Assembly: GCA_017656135.1 (NCBI GenBank) | Contig: JACDOJ010000003.1 | Coordinates: forward strand, 57,788-121,787 | Direction of reading: 5' to 3' | Source of the DNA: Bacillota bacterium | GTDB lineage: Bacteria > Bacillota > UBA5301 | DNA length: 64,000 nucleotides | Made by a program: the position numbers and the translations under genes | Part shown: one piece after another, positions 1 to 10,821 of the stretch | Numbering within the stretch: position 1 is the stretch's first letter | Layout of the letters: every line of letters starts with the position of its first letter | Notes under the pieces: generated by a model | Databases searched by the model: none | Told to the model about the DNA's origin: nothing | What the model saw: only the letters and a program-made list of their open reading frames with translations

Positions 1-171
1 CAGGTTGGCAAAGAAAAGCTTACGATTGGCTCGGACCAGCTCGGGATCATCCCCGACGTGAAAAGCCATGTTCAAAGCGGAAAAAGGAGGCCTGCTCCGA
101 CCTCCTTCTCTAGTACTGAAGGCATGTACCACCTTTTCGGCGGTGGTAAAATCAGGATACTGGATGATCAT
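1..171 (-). CDS. pgeF: Peptidoglycan editing factor / laccase-domain (YfiH, DUF152) protein, 3' truncated by the window edge
   Basis: Manual translation of the reverse complement gives [68 protein letters not shown]...HVGDDPE.V..NR is typical of the family. Not in the ORF track. ATG overlaps the nrdR stop (ATGA). Confidence 0.85.
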   Translation of the reverse strand, partial: MIIQYPDFTTAEKVVHAFSTREGGRSRPPFSALNMAFHVGDDPELVRANRKLFFANL

Positions 172-626
172 GCCGAACCTCCATCCAACAGCTGCTGAAG
201 TTCTTCCATGAACCGATTGATGTCTTTGAACTGGCGGTAAACTGAAGCAAAGCGAACGTAAGCCACCTGGTCCAACTTACGCAGCCGCTCCATGACCGCC
301 TCGCCGATCACCGCCGAGCTGACCTCCCGGTATTCCCCGACGAGCTCTTGTTCGATCTCGTCAACCAGTTTTTCCAGTTCCGAAAGGGGAATCGAGCGTT
401 TCTCACAGGCCTTGATCAGACCCAACAAGACCTTGTTCCGGTCAAAAGCCTCTCGCCGGGAGTCCTTCTTAATCACAATCAAAGGGAGTTTGTCCACCCG
501 TTCGTATGTGGTAAACCGCTTGTTGCAGCTGGTACACTCCCTCCGCCGGCGTACTGATTCGCCTTCATCTGTAGTGCGGGAGTCCAGAACTCTGGTATCT
601 GCTTGGCCGCAATAAGGACACTTCAT
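168..626 (-). CDS. nrdR: Transcriptional repressor NrdR
   Basis: [17 protein letters not shown]...[19 protein letters not shown]: zinc ribbon plus ATP-cone. Confidence 0.98.
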   Translation of the reverse strand: MKCPYCGQADTRVLDSRTTDEGESVRRRRECTSCNKRFTTYERVDKLPLIVIKKDSRREAFDRNKVLLGLIKACEKRSIPLSELEKLVDEIEQELVGEYREVSSAVIGEAVMERLRKLDQVAYVRFASVYRQFKDINRFMEELQQLLDGGSA

Positions 627-645
627 CTGGGACCACCTGTTGTCG

Positions 646-939
646 TCAGTATTCGCCGGGTTCTTTCAAGAAGTAGTGTGAGTTCTCCTTCTTAGCCAGG
701 GATGGTAAGTCGACTAGGATGACATCGGTACCAAAGCGCTGAACCTGCTCCCAGGGGATCACAATATTCTCCGACCTCAAAAGCCAGAAACTGCTCTTTC
801 CTGGAACAATGATGGACCGGATCCGGCCCGATTCCAGGTCCAGTTCAATATCTTCGATGAAACCCAGCCGCTTACCGTCTGCAAGATTGATAACTTCACG
901 GAGTTTTAAATCTGATATTCGGGACAGCAAAGCGGACAC
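646..939 (-). CDS. YlmC/YmxH family PRC-barrel sporulation protein
   Basis: [43 protein letters not shown]-barrel; between spoIIR and nrdR. Confidence 0.85.
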   Translation of the reverse strand: MSALLSRISDLKLREVINLADGKRLGFIEDIELDLESGRIRSIIVPGKSSFWLLRSENIVIPWEQVQRFGTDVILVDLPSLAKKENSHYFLKEPGEY

Positions 940-997
940 CTCCCGCCACTCTCAATATTTTATGTCAGGAGCACGGGAGGTGTCACACCAGCATAGA

Positions 998-1642
998 CTA
1001 TTTTCCACGCAGACCGGGAGTTACCACCGGAATCTGTCTGGTTTGGAAACCCCAAGGATTCTTCAGATCCACCGCCACCTCAGTCTTCCCGTTAGGGGAC
1101 TCTTCCTTCTGAAGCCGCTCAGTAGCCAAGGGACCGGACATATTCAGGAAACAGAGCGGCGGGAAGAGGACGCACCACCAATTGTGGCCGCTGCCCTCTC
1201 CGATAGTGACCTTGAGGGTCGGATAGACCCCACCGGCCAAGACGAAATTGCCGTAGGCCTTGGGTGGAAAAGGATATTTCCCCAACTCCACCTGGACCGG
1301 GTAGTTCTCCCCGGCGGCCAGAATCCGCTGGGCAGCTGCTTTCTTCAGAACATCTAGATTGCTTTGGAGGATCTGCCAAGCGGTTTCGAAATCATGGGTG
1401 TCATCCAGGAGGGCGCCTGAGGCCTCCAAAATGGCATCCCTGACTCCCAGCTTCAATTGTTGATCAGTGCTGGAGTCGCTGTTGGCTACAACATGCAATC
1501 TGATCAAGTTATCTTTATTGAAGGCGATTTCCGCTTGTCCGCTATCAGTCCTAGTAAGGCCGATACCCACACTCACCACTAGGGTTATCAGGGAGAGAAT
1601 CACCAGCCAGAGGGTAAACCTTTTGCTTCGTACTGCTAACAT
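998..1642 (-). CDS. spoIIR: Stage II sporulation protein R
   Basis: NLIRLHVVANSDSSTDQQLKLGVRDAIL and GNFVLAGGVYPTLKVTIGEGSGHNWWCVLFPPLCF, SpoIIR signatures. Confidence 0.95.
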   Translation of the reverse strand: MLAVRSKRFTLWLVILSLITLVVSVGIGLTRTDSGQAEIAFNKDNLIRLHVVANSDSSTDQQLKLGVRDAILEASGALLDDTHDFETAWQILQSNLDVLKKAAAQRILAAGENYPVQVELGKYPFPPKAYGNFVLAGGVYPTLKVTIGEGSGHNWWCVLFPPLCFLNMSGPLATERLQKEESPNGKTEVAVDLKNPWGFQTRQIPVVTPGLRGK

Positions 1643-1654
1643 AAATGGTACCTC

Positions 1655-2431
1655 CTAGTCTTGCGAAATGTACCTGCGTATGTGTTTGAGAGCTGCCTTT
1701 TCCAACCGCGATACCTGAGCCTGAGAGATACCGATCTCCTCAGCGACCTCCATTTGGGTCCGCCCCTCATAGAACCGGAGAGTCAAGATGAGTTTCTCCC
1801 GTTCTGACAGGTGCTGCAGAGATTCCCGGATCGAGATACCCTCCAGCCACTTGCTGTCTTGATTCTTCTCGTCACCGATTTGATCTAGGACGAAGATGGG
1901 GTCCCCCCCGTCGTGGTACATCGGCTCAAAAAGGGAGATGGGCTCCTGGATGGCATCTAAGGCATAGACGATCTCTTCCTGAAGCATGTTCAGTTCAGCG
2001 GCAATCTCCGCTACCGAAGGTTCCTTGCCGTTCTTTTGGACCAGGGTGTCCCGGACTTGCAGGGCCTTGTAAGCCACGTCCCGCAGGGAGCGACTGACCC
2101 TGATGGGATTATTATCCCTGAGGTAGCGCCGGATTTCGCCGATAATCATCGGCACGGCGTAGGTGGAAAACTTGACATTTTGGGAGAGGTCGAAGTTGTC
2201 AATGGCCTTCATCAGGCCAATGCAACCTACCTGAAAAAGGTCGTCCACATACTCTCCCCGATTGTTAAATCGCTGAATAACGCTTAACACCAACCGCAAG
2301 TTTCCCTGGACCAGTTGTTCCCTAGCTGATTTATCCCCTTGACGCATTTGTCGTAAAAGCTCCCGCATCTTCTTGTTGGATAAGACAGGGAGCTTAGAGG
2401 TATTGACTCCGCAGATCTCGACTTTATTCAC
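1655..2431 (-). CDS. sigG: RNA polymerase sporulation sigma factor SigG
   Basis: VNKVEICGVNTSKLPVLSNKKMRELLRQMRQGD and sigma regions 2-4; ORF track extends upstream, a GTG start near 2431 is preferred. Confidence 0.95.
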   Translation of the reverse strand: MNKVEICGVNTSKLPVLSNKKMRELLRQMRQGDKSAREQLVQGNLRLVLSVIQRFNNRGEYVDDLFQVGCIGLMKAIDNFDLSQNVKFSTYAVPMIIGEIRRYLRDNNPIRVSRSLRDVAYKALQVRDTLVQKNGKEPSVAEIAAELNMLQEEIVYALDAIQEPISLFEPMYHDGGDPIFVLDQIGDEKNQDSKWLEGISIRESLQHLSEREKLILTLRFYEGRTQMEVAEEIGISQAQVSRLEKAALKHIRRYISQD

Positions 2432-2537
2432 CGTAATCCCCCCGCAAATTAGCAAAAGAAAGAAATCATAGCCCGTATGCGACTCATTCACATTATGGCC
2501 ATGATTTTTGGTGGGTATACATCTAGGGAAGCTGGCT

Positions 2538-3581
2538 TTATTCAAAATAGAAGAGGCCCAAAGCATCCCAGGTGGCCGTATCTACCACTCCTGTAGGATT
2601 GAGACCGTGATCTTCCTGGAATTTTTTGACAGCCTGCTGGGTACCGAAACCGTAGATGCCGTCAACCCCGATGTCATAATAGCCCAACTGCTTGAGCCTC
2701 CTCTGAACCACCATCACCGGACTGCCTTTAAGACCGCCCCGCTTAAGAAGCGGCCTGCCTCCTAACTCACCCCAAGGGCCTTTGGTAATGTAGACAGGAG
2801 TCCCCACCTTCACCCACTCGAAGAGTTCCTCGACGTGACGGTTATGCATCCTGATGCAGCCGTGAGAAGCGAAGCTACCAATTGACCAGGGTTTGTTGGT
2901 GCCGTGAATCCCGTACTTGCCGAACTTGGTATCGAGCTGCATCCACCTGGTGCCAAAACCCTCTCCCCACCACTCTTTGGAGACGATGCGGAAGTAGCCC
3001 AGCGGGGTAGGAGTTTCCGGTTTGCCTACTGCCACCGGATAGACCTTATAGGGGGTTTCGTCAGAGTAGACAGTCAGCCTACGGGCGTAAATGTCTATCT
3101 TGATTCTAACCTTGCCAGGAGGCGGCAGGGTCTTCTCTCTGCCTACCGGCAGGCTGGCATCTGCCAGGCTGCGCCAGGTAGCAAGGTCAACTCTACTGTC
3201 GGCAGGCAGTCCGTGTTTACTTTTGTAGTTTTGTACAGCCGCGGCGGTCTGGGGGCCGAAAACACCGTCAATTCCCCCTTGATACTCGCCGAAAGACTGC
3301 AGCAATTTTTGGAGCTCTACCACTTCCGAACCTCGGAGCCATGGATCGGTATAATAAAGCAGCCGGTCACCTTCACAGTCACAAGGGTAACTGGTGATAT
3401 ACTCGGCTTTAGGCGGTGCTACAGGTGAAGGGCTACTGAAGGTGCTCGCGGCCCCAAGGTCTTTTGGTTCAGTCTCCACCACCTGTGGTAATTGATCATA
3501 AGGAGAACCAGGTAGGAGATAGAAGGCTGTGAGGACTCCAAATATAGCGAAGAAGGCAAAGATAGCCAGGTGTCGACTCAT
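2538..3581 (-). CDS. L,D-transpeptidase (YkuD) with N- and C-terminal PG_binding_1 domains and N-terminal TM/signal anchor
   Basis: HGTNKPWSIGSFASHGCIRMHNRHVEELF (YkuD HxxN..SHGCxR) and two DGxxGxxTxxAVxxFQ-type repeats. Confidence 0.93.
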   Translation of the reverse strand: MSRHLAIFAFFAIFGVLTAFYLLPGSPYDQLPQVVETEPKDLGAASTFSSPSPVAPPKAEYITSYPCDCEGDRLLYYTDPWLRGSEVVELQKLLQSFGEYQGGIDGVFGPQTAAAVQNYKSKHGLPADSRVDLATWRSLADASLPVGREKTLPPPGKVRIKIDIYARRLTVYSDETPYKVYPVAVGKPETPTPLGYFRIVSKEWWGEGFGTRWMQLDTKFGKYGIHGTNKPWSIGSFASHGCIRMHNRHVEELFEWVKVGTPVYITKGPWGELGGRPLLKRGGLKGSPVMVVQRRLKQLGYYDIGVDGIYGFGTQQAVKKFQEDHGLNPTGVVDTATWDALGLFYFE

Positions 3582-3606
3582 TCTGCGCCCTCCTTAAACT
3601 CTCCGA

Positions 3607-3636
3607 TAAAAAAGGTAGGCCAAAAAAGCCTACCTT
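3607..3636 (-). terminator. Rho-independent terminator downstream of sigE
   Basis: minus strand AAGGTAGGC-TTTTTTG-GCCTACCTT then TTTTATC. Confidence 0.8.
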
Positions 3637-3669
3637 AGTGTAAACCAGCAGAAAGTATTATATACCCCG

Positions 3670-4392
3670 TCACTCCATGCGCTTGATCTCCTTCTGCAGC
3701 TTTTTGATGATCCGCTTTTCCAAGCGGGAGATGTAGGACTGAGAAATTCCTAAACAATCAGCTACCTCTTTCTGGGTCTTTTCCTTACCGTTCTTAAGGC
3801 CAAACCGGAGCTCCATGATGGTCTTCTCCCGGGAAGTCAGCTTATGCATAGCCATTTGTAAAAGGTTTCTGTTGACGTTTTCCTCGATGCCCTTGTAGAC
3901 AATATCATTGTCGGTACCTAGTACATCTGAGAGCAGCAGTTCATTGCCGTCCCAATCCACGTTTAATGGTTCATCGAAGGAGATCTCCGTCTTGGTTTTA
4001 CTGTTCCTCCTGAGGTACATCAGGATCTCGTTTTCGATGCACCGGGAAGCGTAGGTCGCCAGTTTAATTTTTTTCAGGGGATCAAAATTGTTGACCGCCT
4101 TGATCAAACCAATGGTTCCGATGGAAACCAGGTCTTCGATGAGGATTCCCGTGTTCTCGAACTTCCGGGCAATGTAGACTACCAGGCGGAGATTGCGCTC
4201 AATAAGGGCGGTCTTGACGCTACTGTCGCCCTGGGCCAACCGATCCAAAAGCTCCTTCTCTTCCTCGGGGGAAAGGGGCGGCGGCAAGACCTCGCTGCTG
4301 CCCACATAAAAGATTCTGCCCTTGGGGACCAACTTCAGTTTAATAAGCAAGTTTAACAGGTAAATCCGGAAGCGAAGCCAAAGTCTCCTCAC
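3670..4392 (-). CDS. sigE: RNA polymerase sporulation sigma factor SigE
   Basis: [28 protein letters not shown], sigma-70 regions; next to spoIIGA. Confidence 0.97.
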   Translation of the reverse strand: MRRLWLRFRIYLLNLLIKLKLVPKGRIFYVGSSEVLPPPLSPEEEKELLDRLAQGDSSVKTALIERNLRLVVYIARKFENTGILIEDLVSIGTIGLIKAVNNFDPLKKIKLATYASRCIENEILMYLRRNSKTKTEISFDEPLNVDWDGNELLLSDVLGTDNDIVYKGIEENVNRNLLQMAMHKLTSREKTIMELRFGLKNGKEKTQKEVADCLGISQSYISRLEKRIIKKLQKEIKRME

Positions 4393-5324
4393 CCTACGAT
4401 CTCCTTTACCTTGGAATTGTCAGGCTTGTGAACGGCTATTCTCTGTAGCAGTTCAGGATGGAGCAGTGCCTTGTAGGTGCCGTCATCACTGAGCGGCCGA
4501 TCGTGAATCCCGATTACCGCATTGGCGACCCCAAGGGTTTCGCCGCCGTAGTGCACCTGAAGAAAGTCGGGTTTAATCCCAACCAAGAGACCGTTGTTCT
4601 GCCCTAAAGTGGTGTAGGGGATCAGCCGAACCCGGGTCGACCAGGGCGAATCGTACACCAGCTCAGACACCCTGGTAAGCTCCCCGCTGCTGGCCGCAGC
4701 CACCAAAGCTTGCAGGTTAGGATCTGTGGCTTCAGCGAAGAGAGCCGATTCCACTATCACCACCGGGACCCCTGACAAAGGATCTCGCAGGCTGTTGCCG
4801 GTATCCAAGAGTGCAGTGGTCTGAAAACGCTCCGGCCCCAACCTAATCTCCAGCGGCACCCGCAAAGTCTTCTCCCAAAGCCAGTTCTGAACGATATTCC
4901 AGCCGATTTCACCGGTGAGCAGCACGGTCAGGATGGATACCACCGGTCCGGACCAGTCCAGGCCAGTGAGGCTCTGGACCGCCAGGCCGCAGCCGGCTGA
5001 AAAAAAGGCCAACCCGTAGAAGTACCCAGCTAGTTTCAATCCGTTCTTGAGACTATTGGGTTTGAAAAGCACCACCAAGAGAACTAAGGAGAAACCGATG
5101 ACCACCGCCGGATTAACCAGCAGCCTGAGAGAGGGAAAAAGACCATAAGTGGCCAGATCCACCAGGATGTCATAGGCAGCGAATAACAAGGCGCCGGCCA
5201 GCAAACGGCTGGACTTGACCTTGTAACCGGTAATCATTTTGGTCGCCCAGAGAAGGACATATCCCTGGACGGTCAAAAGGGTAAACAAGTATGAATATGC
5301 GTAGAGGTTAATCCGAAACGTCAT
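4389..5324 (-). CDS. spoIIGA: Sigma-E processing peptidase SpoIIGA
   Basis: multi-TM N-terminus and aspartic protease-like [22 protein letters not shown]; start [14 protein letters not shown] preferred over the ORF-track start at 5381. Confidence 0.92.
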   Translation of the reverse strand: MTFRINLYAYSYLFTLLTVQGYVLLWATKMITGYKVKSSRLLAGALLFAAYDILVDLATYGLFPSLRLLVNPAVVIGFSLVLLVVLFKPNSLKNGLKLAGYFYGLAFFSAGCGLAVQSLTGLDWSGPVVSILTVLLTGEIGWNIVQNWLWEKTLRVPLEIRLGPERFQTTALLDTGNSLRDPLSGVPVVIVESALFAEATDPNLQALVAAASSGELTRVSELVYDSPWSTRVRLIPYTTLGQNNGLLVGIKPDFLQVHYGGETLGVANAVIGIHDRPLSDDGTYKALLHPELLQRIAVHKPDNSKVKEIVG

Positions 5325-5381
5325 CTTAGCTCTCCACTTGAAACCATACCCTAGATGGGAAATGGTTTCCTTCCTAACCAA

Positions 5382-5409
5382 AAAGAAAGAGACTCCCCGC
5401 TTGAGGGAG
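5382..5409 (-). terminator. Terminator downstream of ftsZ
   Basis: minus strand CTCCCTCAAGCGGGGAG followed by TCTCTTTCTTTTT. Confidence 0.65.
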
Positions 5410-5428
5410 CCTTCGCTACTCTTCCACG

Positions 5429-6481
5429 CTACCTGCGGCGTAAAAAAGCCGGTATATCCAGGTCATCACTGGCGAAGGGCTTGATTTCAAGGCCCTGGGC
5501 TTTGTCCTTGGACTGCTCAGGCTTTTCGCTTACATCAAATCCGGTGGCAATGACGGTGACCCTAACCTCATCCTTTAGACTCTCATCGATCACCGCCCCG
5601 AAAATAATGTTGGCATCTGGATCGGCGGCCTTAGCGATGATCTCAGCTGCCTCATTGACCTCGAAGAGGCCCAGGTCGGCTCCGCCGGTGATATTCAAGA
5701 GCACTCCTTTGGCTCCTTCGATGGAAGCCTCCAACAGCGGACTGCTGATGGCGGCGGTGGCAGCTTCGGCAGCCCTGTGTTCGCCGGACCGGACACCGAT
5801 ACCCATCAGCGCTGAACCGGCGGAGGACATGATCGTTTTCACATCGGCAAAATCCAGGTTGATCAAACCAGGTATCGTAATTAGGTCAGAAATTCCCTGC
5901 ACACCCTGGCGCAGGACATCATCGGCCACCTTAAATGCCTCCAGAACCGAGGTCTTTTTCTCCACAACCTGTAAGAGCCGATCATTGGGGATGGTGATCA
6001 AGGTGTCCACTTTGTCCTTCAGGTTGGCTATTCCCATCTCAGCTTGACGTAACCGCCTACGTCCCTCAAAGGTAAAAGGTTTGGTGACAACACCTACAGT
6101 CAAAGCCCCAACTTCCCGGGCAACCTCAGCAACTATAGGCGCTCCTCCGGTCCCCGTTCCGCCGCCCATGCCGGCGGTGATGAAGACCATGTCCGAGCCT
6201 TCCAAGAGTTCCCGCAACTCGTCCCGGGATTCCTCAGCGGCCTCCTTGCCGATCTCCGGATTGGAGCCGGCTCCCAAGCCTTTTGTTAAGCGTTCACCCA
6301 GCTTCAACTTATATTGGGCGTTGGAAAGCCGCAGGGCCTGAGCATCAGTATTCAAGGCCACAAACTCAACACCCTGAACTCCGGCGTCAATCATCCGGTT
6401 GACCGCATTGGAGCCGCCGCCGCCGACTCCGATTACTTTGATTTTGGCAAACTGTTCTGGAGCAAGATCTAATTCAATCAT
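5429..6481 (-). CDS. ftsZ: Cell division protein FtsZ
   Basis: [34 protein letters not shown]-terminal [11 protein letters not shown]. Confidence 0.99.
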   Translation of the reverse strand: MIELDLAPEQFAKIKVIGVGGGGSNAVNRMIDAGVQGVEFVALNTDAQALRLSNAQYKLKLGERLTKGLGAGSNPEIGKEAAEESRDELRELLEGSDMVFITAGMGGGTGTGGAPIVAEVAREVGALTVGVVTKPFTFEGRRRLRQAEMGIANLKDKVDTLITIPNDRLLQVVEKKTSVLEAFKVADDVLRQGVQGISDLITIPGLINLDFADVKTIMSSAGSALMGIGVRSGEHRAAEAATAAISSPLLEASIEGAKGVLLNITGGADLGLFEVNEAAEIIAKAADPDANIIFGAVIDESLKDEVRVTVIATGFDVSEKPEQSKDKAQGLEIKPFASDDLDIPAFLRRR

Positions 6482-6508
6482 ACCTATGAAGCCTCCCTAA
6501 AACTCTTC

Positions 6509-7699
6509 CTATTCCGTAGGAATAAAATCTTTGAACCATCTGGTTATGCGCTCGATAATCTGTTCTAAAAGCCCCGGACCCTCTACCGAAGTCTCTTCCC
6601 CAGCCAGACCCTGTTTGGCAGCATACTGAACCAGGCCAATACCGGTGGCATAAGCCGGGCTATTGATGATGTCAATCAAGCCGCCCACTGCTCTGGGAGT
6701 GCCAATGCGCACCGGCAAACCTAAAACCTCTTCGGCGATGTCGGTCAAGCCTCTGAGCTGCGAGGCACCTCCGGTGAGTACACACTGAATTGGTGCAATA
6801 CCGGACTGGTCCAACTTGGCCAGCTCCTTTTCCACCAACTGGAAGACCTCTTCCCCTCTGGGATACAAGATAGATTGGAGCTTGTCCACCGGCAGCTCAT
6901 TCCCGGTATCTCCTTGAGAGCTGTAGAGCAGCTTCAGGCGTTCCCCCTCAGCAAAGGGAATCCGGAGTCCGTAAGCCAAGTCGTGGGTAAAGTGATCTCC
7001 ACCGACCGGCAACACCGCCGTATGGAGAACCGAACCCTCGTAGAAGACGGCCAAATCGGTAGTGCCTCCGCCGATATCAATGAGGACTGTCCCACACTCC
7101 TGTTCGTCGGGAGTCAGGACACTGGTACACGAGGCCAAAGGCTGCAGAATCAGGTCTCTGACCTCAAGCCCGGCCCGCTGTACACATTTAACTATGTTCT
7201 GCAAAGCGGTGACCCTACCTGTAACTATGTGGACCTCGACCTCCAAACGCTTGCCGGCCATGCCCTCTGGGTTTTTGATACCCCGGCAGGAGTCGACGAT
7301 GAACTCCATGGGCAGGGCATGAATAATCTGGCGGTCGGTAGGAATAGCCACCACCTTTGCGGCCTCAATAACCCGCATGACATCACGGTGAGTGATCTCC
7401 TCTGAGTCAGCCACAGCGACCACACCGCTGCTGTTGAAGGAAACAATATGTCCGCCGGCGACCCCGACAAATACCGAAGAAACCCTGGTCCCGGCCATGC
7501 GTTCCGCAGCGCGGGTGGCCGCATTGATTGCCTGGACGGTCTTATCCAGGTTAACAACCATGCCTTTTTTCAGTCCATGGGAGGGGCTTGTACCTACTCC
7601 AATGATATTGACTTGTCCGCTTTCGCCTACTTCGCCAATGATTGCACAGACTTTGGATGTGCCGATATCAAGACCGGTGATGATCTCACGCTCAGGCAA
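6509..7699 (-). CDS. ftsA: Cell division protein FtsA
   Basis: EIITGLDIGTSKVCAIIGEV...IDIGGGTTDLAVF; TTG start near 7699 after GGAGGAG is likely. Confidence 0.97.
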   Translation of the reverse strand: MPEREIITGLDIGTSKVCAIIGEVGESGQVNIIGVGTSPSHGLKKGMVVNLDKTVQAINAATRAAERMAGTRVSSVFVGVAGGHIVSFNSSGVVAVADSEEITHRDVMRVIEAAKVVAIPTDRQIIHALPMEFIVDSCRGIKNPEGMAGKRLEVEVHIVTGRVTALQNIVKCVQRAGLEVRDLILQPLASCTSVLTPDEQECGTVLIDIGGGTTDLAVFYEGSVLHTAVLPVGGDHFTHDLAYGLRIPFAEGERLKLLYSSQGDTGNELPVDKLQSILYPRGEEVFQLVEKELAKLDQSGIAPIQCVLTGGASQLRGLTDIAEEVLGLPVRIGTPRAVGGLIDIINSPAYATGIGLVQYAAKQGLAGEETSVEGPGLLEQIIERITRWFKDFIPTE

Positions 7700-7759
7700 C
7701 GGAGTCCCTCCTCCACTCACTAAACAATTCAACGGCCCAGAAGCTTTTCCTTTTTTTAG

Positions 7760-8509
7760 CTAGTTTAGTCTGTATTTAACAATCGGTCCATCGCCGGAGC
7801 GGAGATTGATGAGACTAATCCCGGTAAGACCATCTTCCTCGGCGCTGATAACCTGAAGAAGTTGCAGTTTCTCCTCCTGGTTCTGAAGGGAACCCCAGAC
7901 AACTTTGAGACCACCGGTGCAGTAAAAAGTGACTCCTTCAGAGGAAGAGTAGTTGACCTCACTGATTTCCAAGGGCAGTCCGGCCAGCTGCAAACGGCAG
8001 AGCAATTCTATGGTCTCGGGAACCCCCTCGGCTTCAACAGGCTCGCCGATGGTCACCGGCACGGGAGCGCTGCAGGTCAAAGCCGGGACACCGTATTTGC
8101 TGAAACTAGGAGTTCGTGCTATGGCCAGGCCCTCACTGTTGAGTAAAACATAGCCCTCACCTGTAGTTAAGGCGGCCACCGGATAGGTTTCGAAGATGCG
8201 AACCTCCAAGGTGCGAGGAAAGACCCGATCCACTTCGGCCCGTTCAATCCAGGGGTGTCTTTCCAGGTCCCGCCTGAGCTGGCTGGTAGATAAGAGAAAG
8301 ATGTTCCCCAGGCGATTGGGGTCCAAAAGCTCATTTAGATACTCCTGGGAGGAAAAGTAGTCTCCTTTGACTACCACCTCGTTGATTCGGAAATACGGTG
8401 AGAGCGAAACAGCCCAAACTGCTAGAACAGCTAAAATCAGGGCTAAAACGATGGCCACAAAGGGCCTGATTTTGGATCTTTCACTACCTCCCGTGCTACC
8501 TCTATCCAT
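7760..8509 (-). CDS. ftsQ: Cell division protein FtsQ/DivIB
   Basis: TM followed by POTRA FRINEVVVKGDYFSSQEYL; ATG at 8509 (MDRGSTGG) follows an AGGGGG SD. Confidence 0.93.
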   Translation of the reverse strand: MDRGSTGGSERSKIRPFVAIVLALILAVLAVWAVSLSPYFRINEVVVKGDYFSSQEYLNELLDPNRLGNIFLLSTSQLRRDLERHPWIERAEVDRVFPRTLEVRIFETYPVAALTTGEGYVLLNSEGLAIARTPSFSKYGVPALTCSAPVPVTIGEPVEAEGVPETIELLCRLQLAGLPLEISEVNYSSSEGVTFYCTGGLKVVWGSLQNQEEKLQLLQVISAEEDGLTGISLINLRSGDGPIVKYRLN

Positions 8510-8568
8510 AAAAAAACCCCCTGCTAGAACTATTATAGCATGGGCTTCCATCAGGGAAAATAGTCTAC

Positions 8569-9828
8569 TCAGGATTCAGTTATTTCCACACCTATACCCC
8601 GGAGTTTGCCAACCACATCCTCATAGCCCCGATCAATGTGCTCCCCGTTCTCCACCGTAGTCTGGCCTTTGGCAGCCAGGCTGGCCAGAATCAGGGCAGC
8701 ACCCGCCCTGAGATCGGTAGCCCTGACGGTGGTGCCGCGCAGTCTGTCAACTCCGGTAATAATGGCCAAACGGCCTTCTGTTCTAATCTGAGCTCCCATC
8801 CGGATCAAGTCATCGACATGTTTAAACCGGCTGGCGAAGACCGATTCATAGACCATGCTTACCCCCTCGGCCAGGGACAGCAAGGAAATCATCTGGGGAA
8901 GCATGTCAGTGGGGAAACCCGGGTACGGCATGGACCTAACGCCGATGGCCCTGCCACGGCGTGCTGCTTTGATCCGGACGCTGTCCGAACCCCTCTGAAT
9001 ATCGTACCCCATCTCAGCCAGTTTGGCCAAGGTTGATTCTAGGTGTTCAATAATGACGTTTTGAATCAGCACATCTCCGCCGGTAATGGCCCCAGCGATC
9101 AAGTAGGTTCCGGCCTCGATGCGGTCCGGAATGACCGTATACTCAGTGCCGTGAAGCTCCTCCACCCCATATACAGTGATGCGGTCGGTGCCCGCTCCTT
9201 TGACCCGTGCGCCCATAAGGTTTAAAAAGTTCTGGAGCTCAATGATTTCCGGCTCCTTGGCTGCGTTGTGGATCACCGTTTTGCCCGAGGCGGTACAAGC
9301 AGCACACATGATATTCTCGGTAGCCCCCACACTGGGGTAATCCAACATGACTTCAGCCCCGGTAAGCCGTGGACTGGTGAAAACGATCTGCCCATCCCCC
9401 TCCACTATCTCCGCCCCGAGAGCTTCCATTCCTTTGAGATGAAAATCGATGGGCCTGGGTCCGATATTGCAACCGCCCGGTGGCGTTACGATGGCCTTCC
9501 CTTCTCTGGCGAGCAAGGGGCCAACCACCAAGATAGAGGCCCGCATTTCCCGTAGGAGCTTCTCAGGTGCGGTGACACCCAGCTCGGAAGGAGGGGAAAT
9601 CCTTAAAGTGTAGGCATCTTCCCATGAACAGGCGGCTCCCAGAGCTTCGAGCATCTCCAGCATGATATCTACATCATGTATCCTCGGAACCCTTTGGAGC
9701 AAAACCGGGCTTCTAGCCATAAGTGAAGCCGCCATAATAGGAAGAACTGCATTTTTGGCCCCAGAAATGTCAACCTTGCCCTCTAAAGGCCTACCGCCTT
9801 TAACCACGTAGGATTTAATTTTCCTCAC
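8569..9828 (-). CDS. murA: UDP-N-acetylglucosamine 1-carboxyvinyltransferase
   Basis: LEGKVDISGAKNAVLPIMAASLM, GGCNIGPRPIDFHLKGMEALGA. Confidence 0.98.
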   Translation of the reverse strand: MRKIKSYVVKGGRPLEGKVDISGAKNAVLPIMAASLMARSPVLLQRVPRIHDVDIMLEMLEALGAACSWEDAYTLRISPPSELGVTAPEKLLREMRASILVVGPLLAREGKAIVTPPGGCNIGPRPIDFHLKGMEALGAEIVEGDGQIVFTSPRLTGAEVMLDYPSVGATENIMCAACTASGKTVIHNAAKEPEIIELQNFLNLMGARVKGAGTDRITVYGVEELHGTEYTVIPDRIEAGTYLIAGAITGGDVLIQNVIIEHLESTLAKLAEMGYDIQRGSDSVRIKAARRGRAIGVRSMPYPGFPTDMLPQMISLLSLAEGVSMVYESVFASRFKHVDDLIRMGAQIRTEGRLAIITGVDRLRGTTVRATDLRAGAALILASLAAKGQTTVENGEHIDRGYEDVVGKLRGIGVEITES

Positions 9829-10799
9829 CCACTTTTCTCGAGAGTGGGAAAGCCGATCATCTCGATCTCTGTCTTCAGTTCTACACCGGCTTCCCTGTAG
9901 ACGATGGACTTCACTTCCTCGATCAATCTGTAAATGTCACTGGCTGTGGCATAACCTGTGTTGACAATGAAGTTGGCATGCACAGTAGAAACCTGAGCAC
10001 CACCGATGCTGAGGCCTTTTAAGCCTAATTGATCGATGATTCTCGCCGCTTTTTGACCGGGGGGATTGCGAAAAACACTACCGGCTGAAGGCAGCCCTAG
10101 AGGTTGTGATTCCTGCCGCCTTTTCAAGTAGTCTTGCATAAGCTCATGGATTTGGTCCTGAGAGGCATCTGTAAGAGCCAACTCTGCAGCTAGAATGATA
10201 TTGGAACCTAAGTTGCTCTGGCGGTAAGAAAAATGGAGATCCTTCTTCTCCAACTCCTTCTCCTTCTCTCCGGCCAAGATCCAGACCTTCGTGACCAGCT
10301 CACCCACGGTGGATCCCCAGGCTCCAGCGTTCATATGAATTGCCCCACCGAGAGTCCCAGGGATTCCGGAAGTGAACTCCAAGCCGGAAAGCCCTTCATT
10401 GGCTGCTCTTTTCGCCATAACCGGCAAAGCTATACCGGCCTCGGCCAAAATTCGGTTGCCCTCCCGGGACCAATTGGCCAGTCTTGGGCCGAGGCGGATG
10501 ATCGCTCCCCGAAAGCCTTCATCTGAAACCAGCAGATTGGTCCCATTGCCTATCACTCTGTACTCAACTTGAGCCTGTTTGAGAAAAGCAACACACGCCA
10601 TCAACTCCGCTCTGCTGGTTGGCTCAATATAGAGGTCAGCAGGTCCTCCGACCCGAAAAGAGGTGTGAGCGTTCATCGGTTCATTGACCTTCACCTCTAT
10701 GCCCAGCTCTTTCTCTATTGCATCAGCGAGAATCAAATTATCTTGCTGGTGGTAGCCGCTAATCACAGGCAACTTCTCCTTCACCATGATAGTATTCAT
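9825..10799 (-). CDS. murB: UDP-N-acetylmuramate dehydrogenase
   Basis: NAHTSFRVGGPADLYIEP, SGIPGTLGGAIHMNAGAWG, GSVFRNPPG. Confidence 0.97.
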   Translation of the reverse strand: MNTIMVKEKLPVISGYHQQDNLILADAIEKELGIEVKVNEPMNAHTSFRVGGPADLYIEPTSRAELMACVAFLKQAQVEYRVIGNGTNLLVSDEGFRGAIIRLGPRLANWSREGNRILAEAGIALPVMAKRAANEGLSGLEFTSGIPGTLGGAIHMNAGAWGSTVGELVTKVWILAGEKEKELEKKDLHFSYRQSNLGSNIILAAELALTDASQDQIHELMQDYLKRRQESQPLGLPSAGSVFRNPPGQKAARIIDQLGLKGLSIGGAQVSTVHANFIVNTGYATASDIYRLIEEVKSIVYREAGVELKTEIEMIGFPTLEKSG

Positions 10800-10821
10800 A
10801 AAGGATCAATGTGTGCCAAAG

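Noticed and set aside
809-1357. 182-aa plus-strand ORF
   Set aside because: Overlaps the ylmC and spoIIR coding regions on the opposite strand; Ser/Arg-rich shadow translation.
1655-2566. Extended N-terminus of SigG in the ORF track (MLWASSILNKASFPRC...)
   Set aside because: The extension reads into the end of the L,D-transpeptidase gene; the conserved SigG N-terminus starts near 2431.
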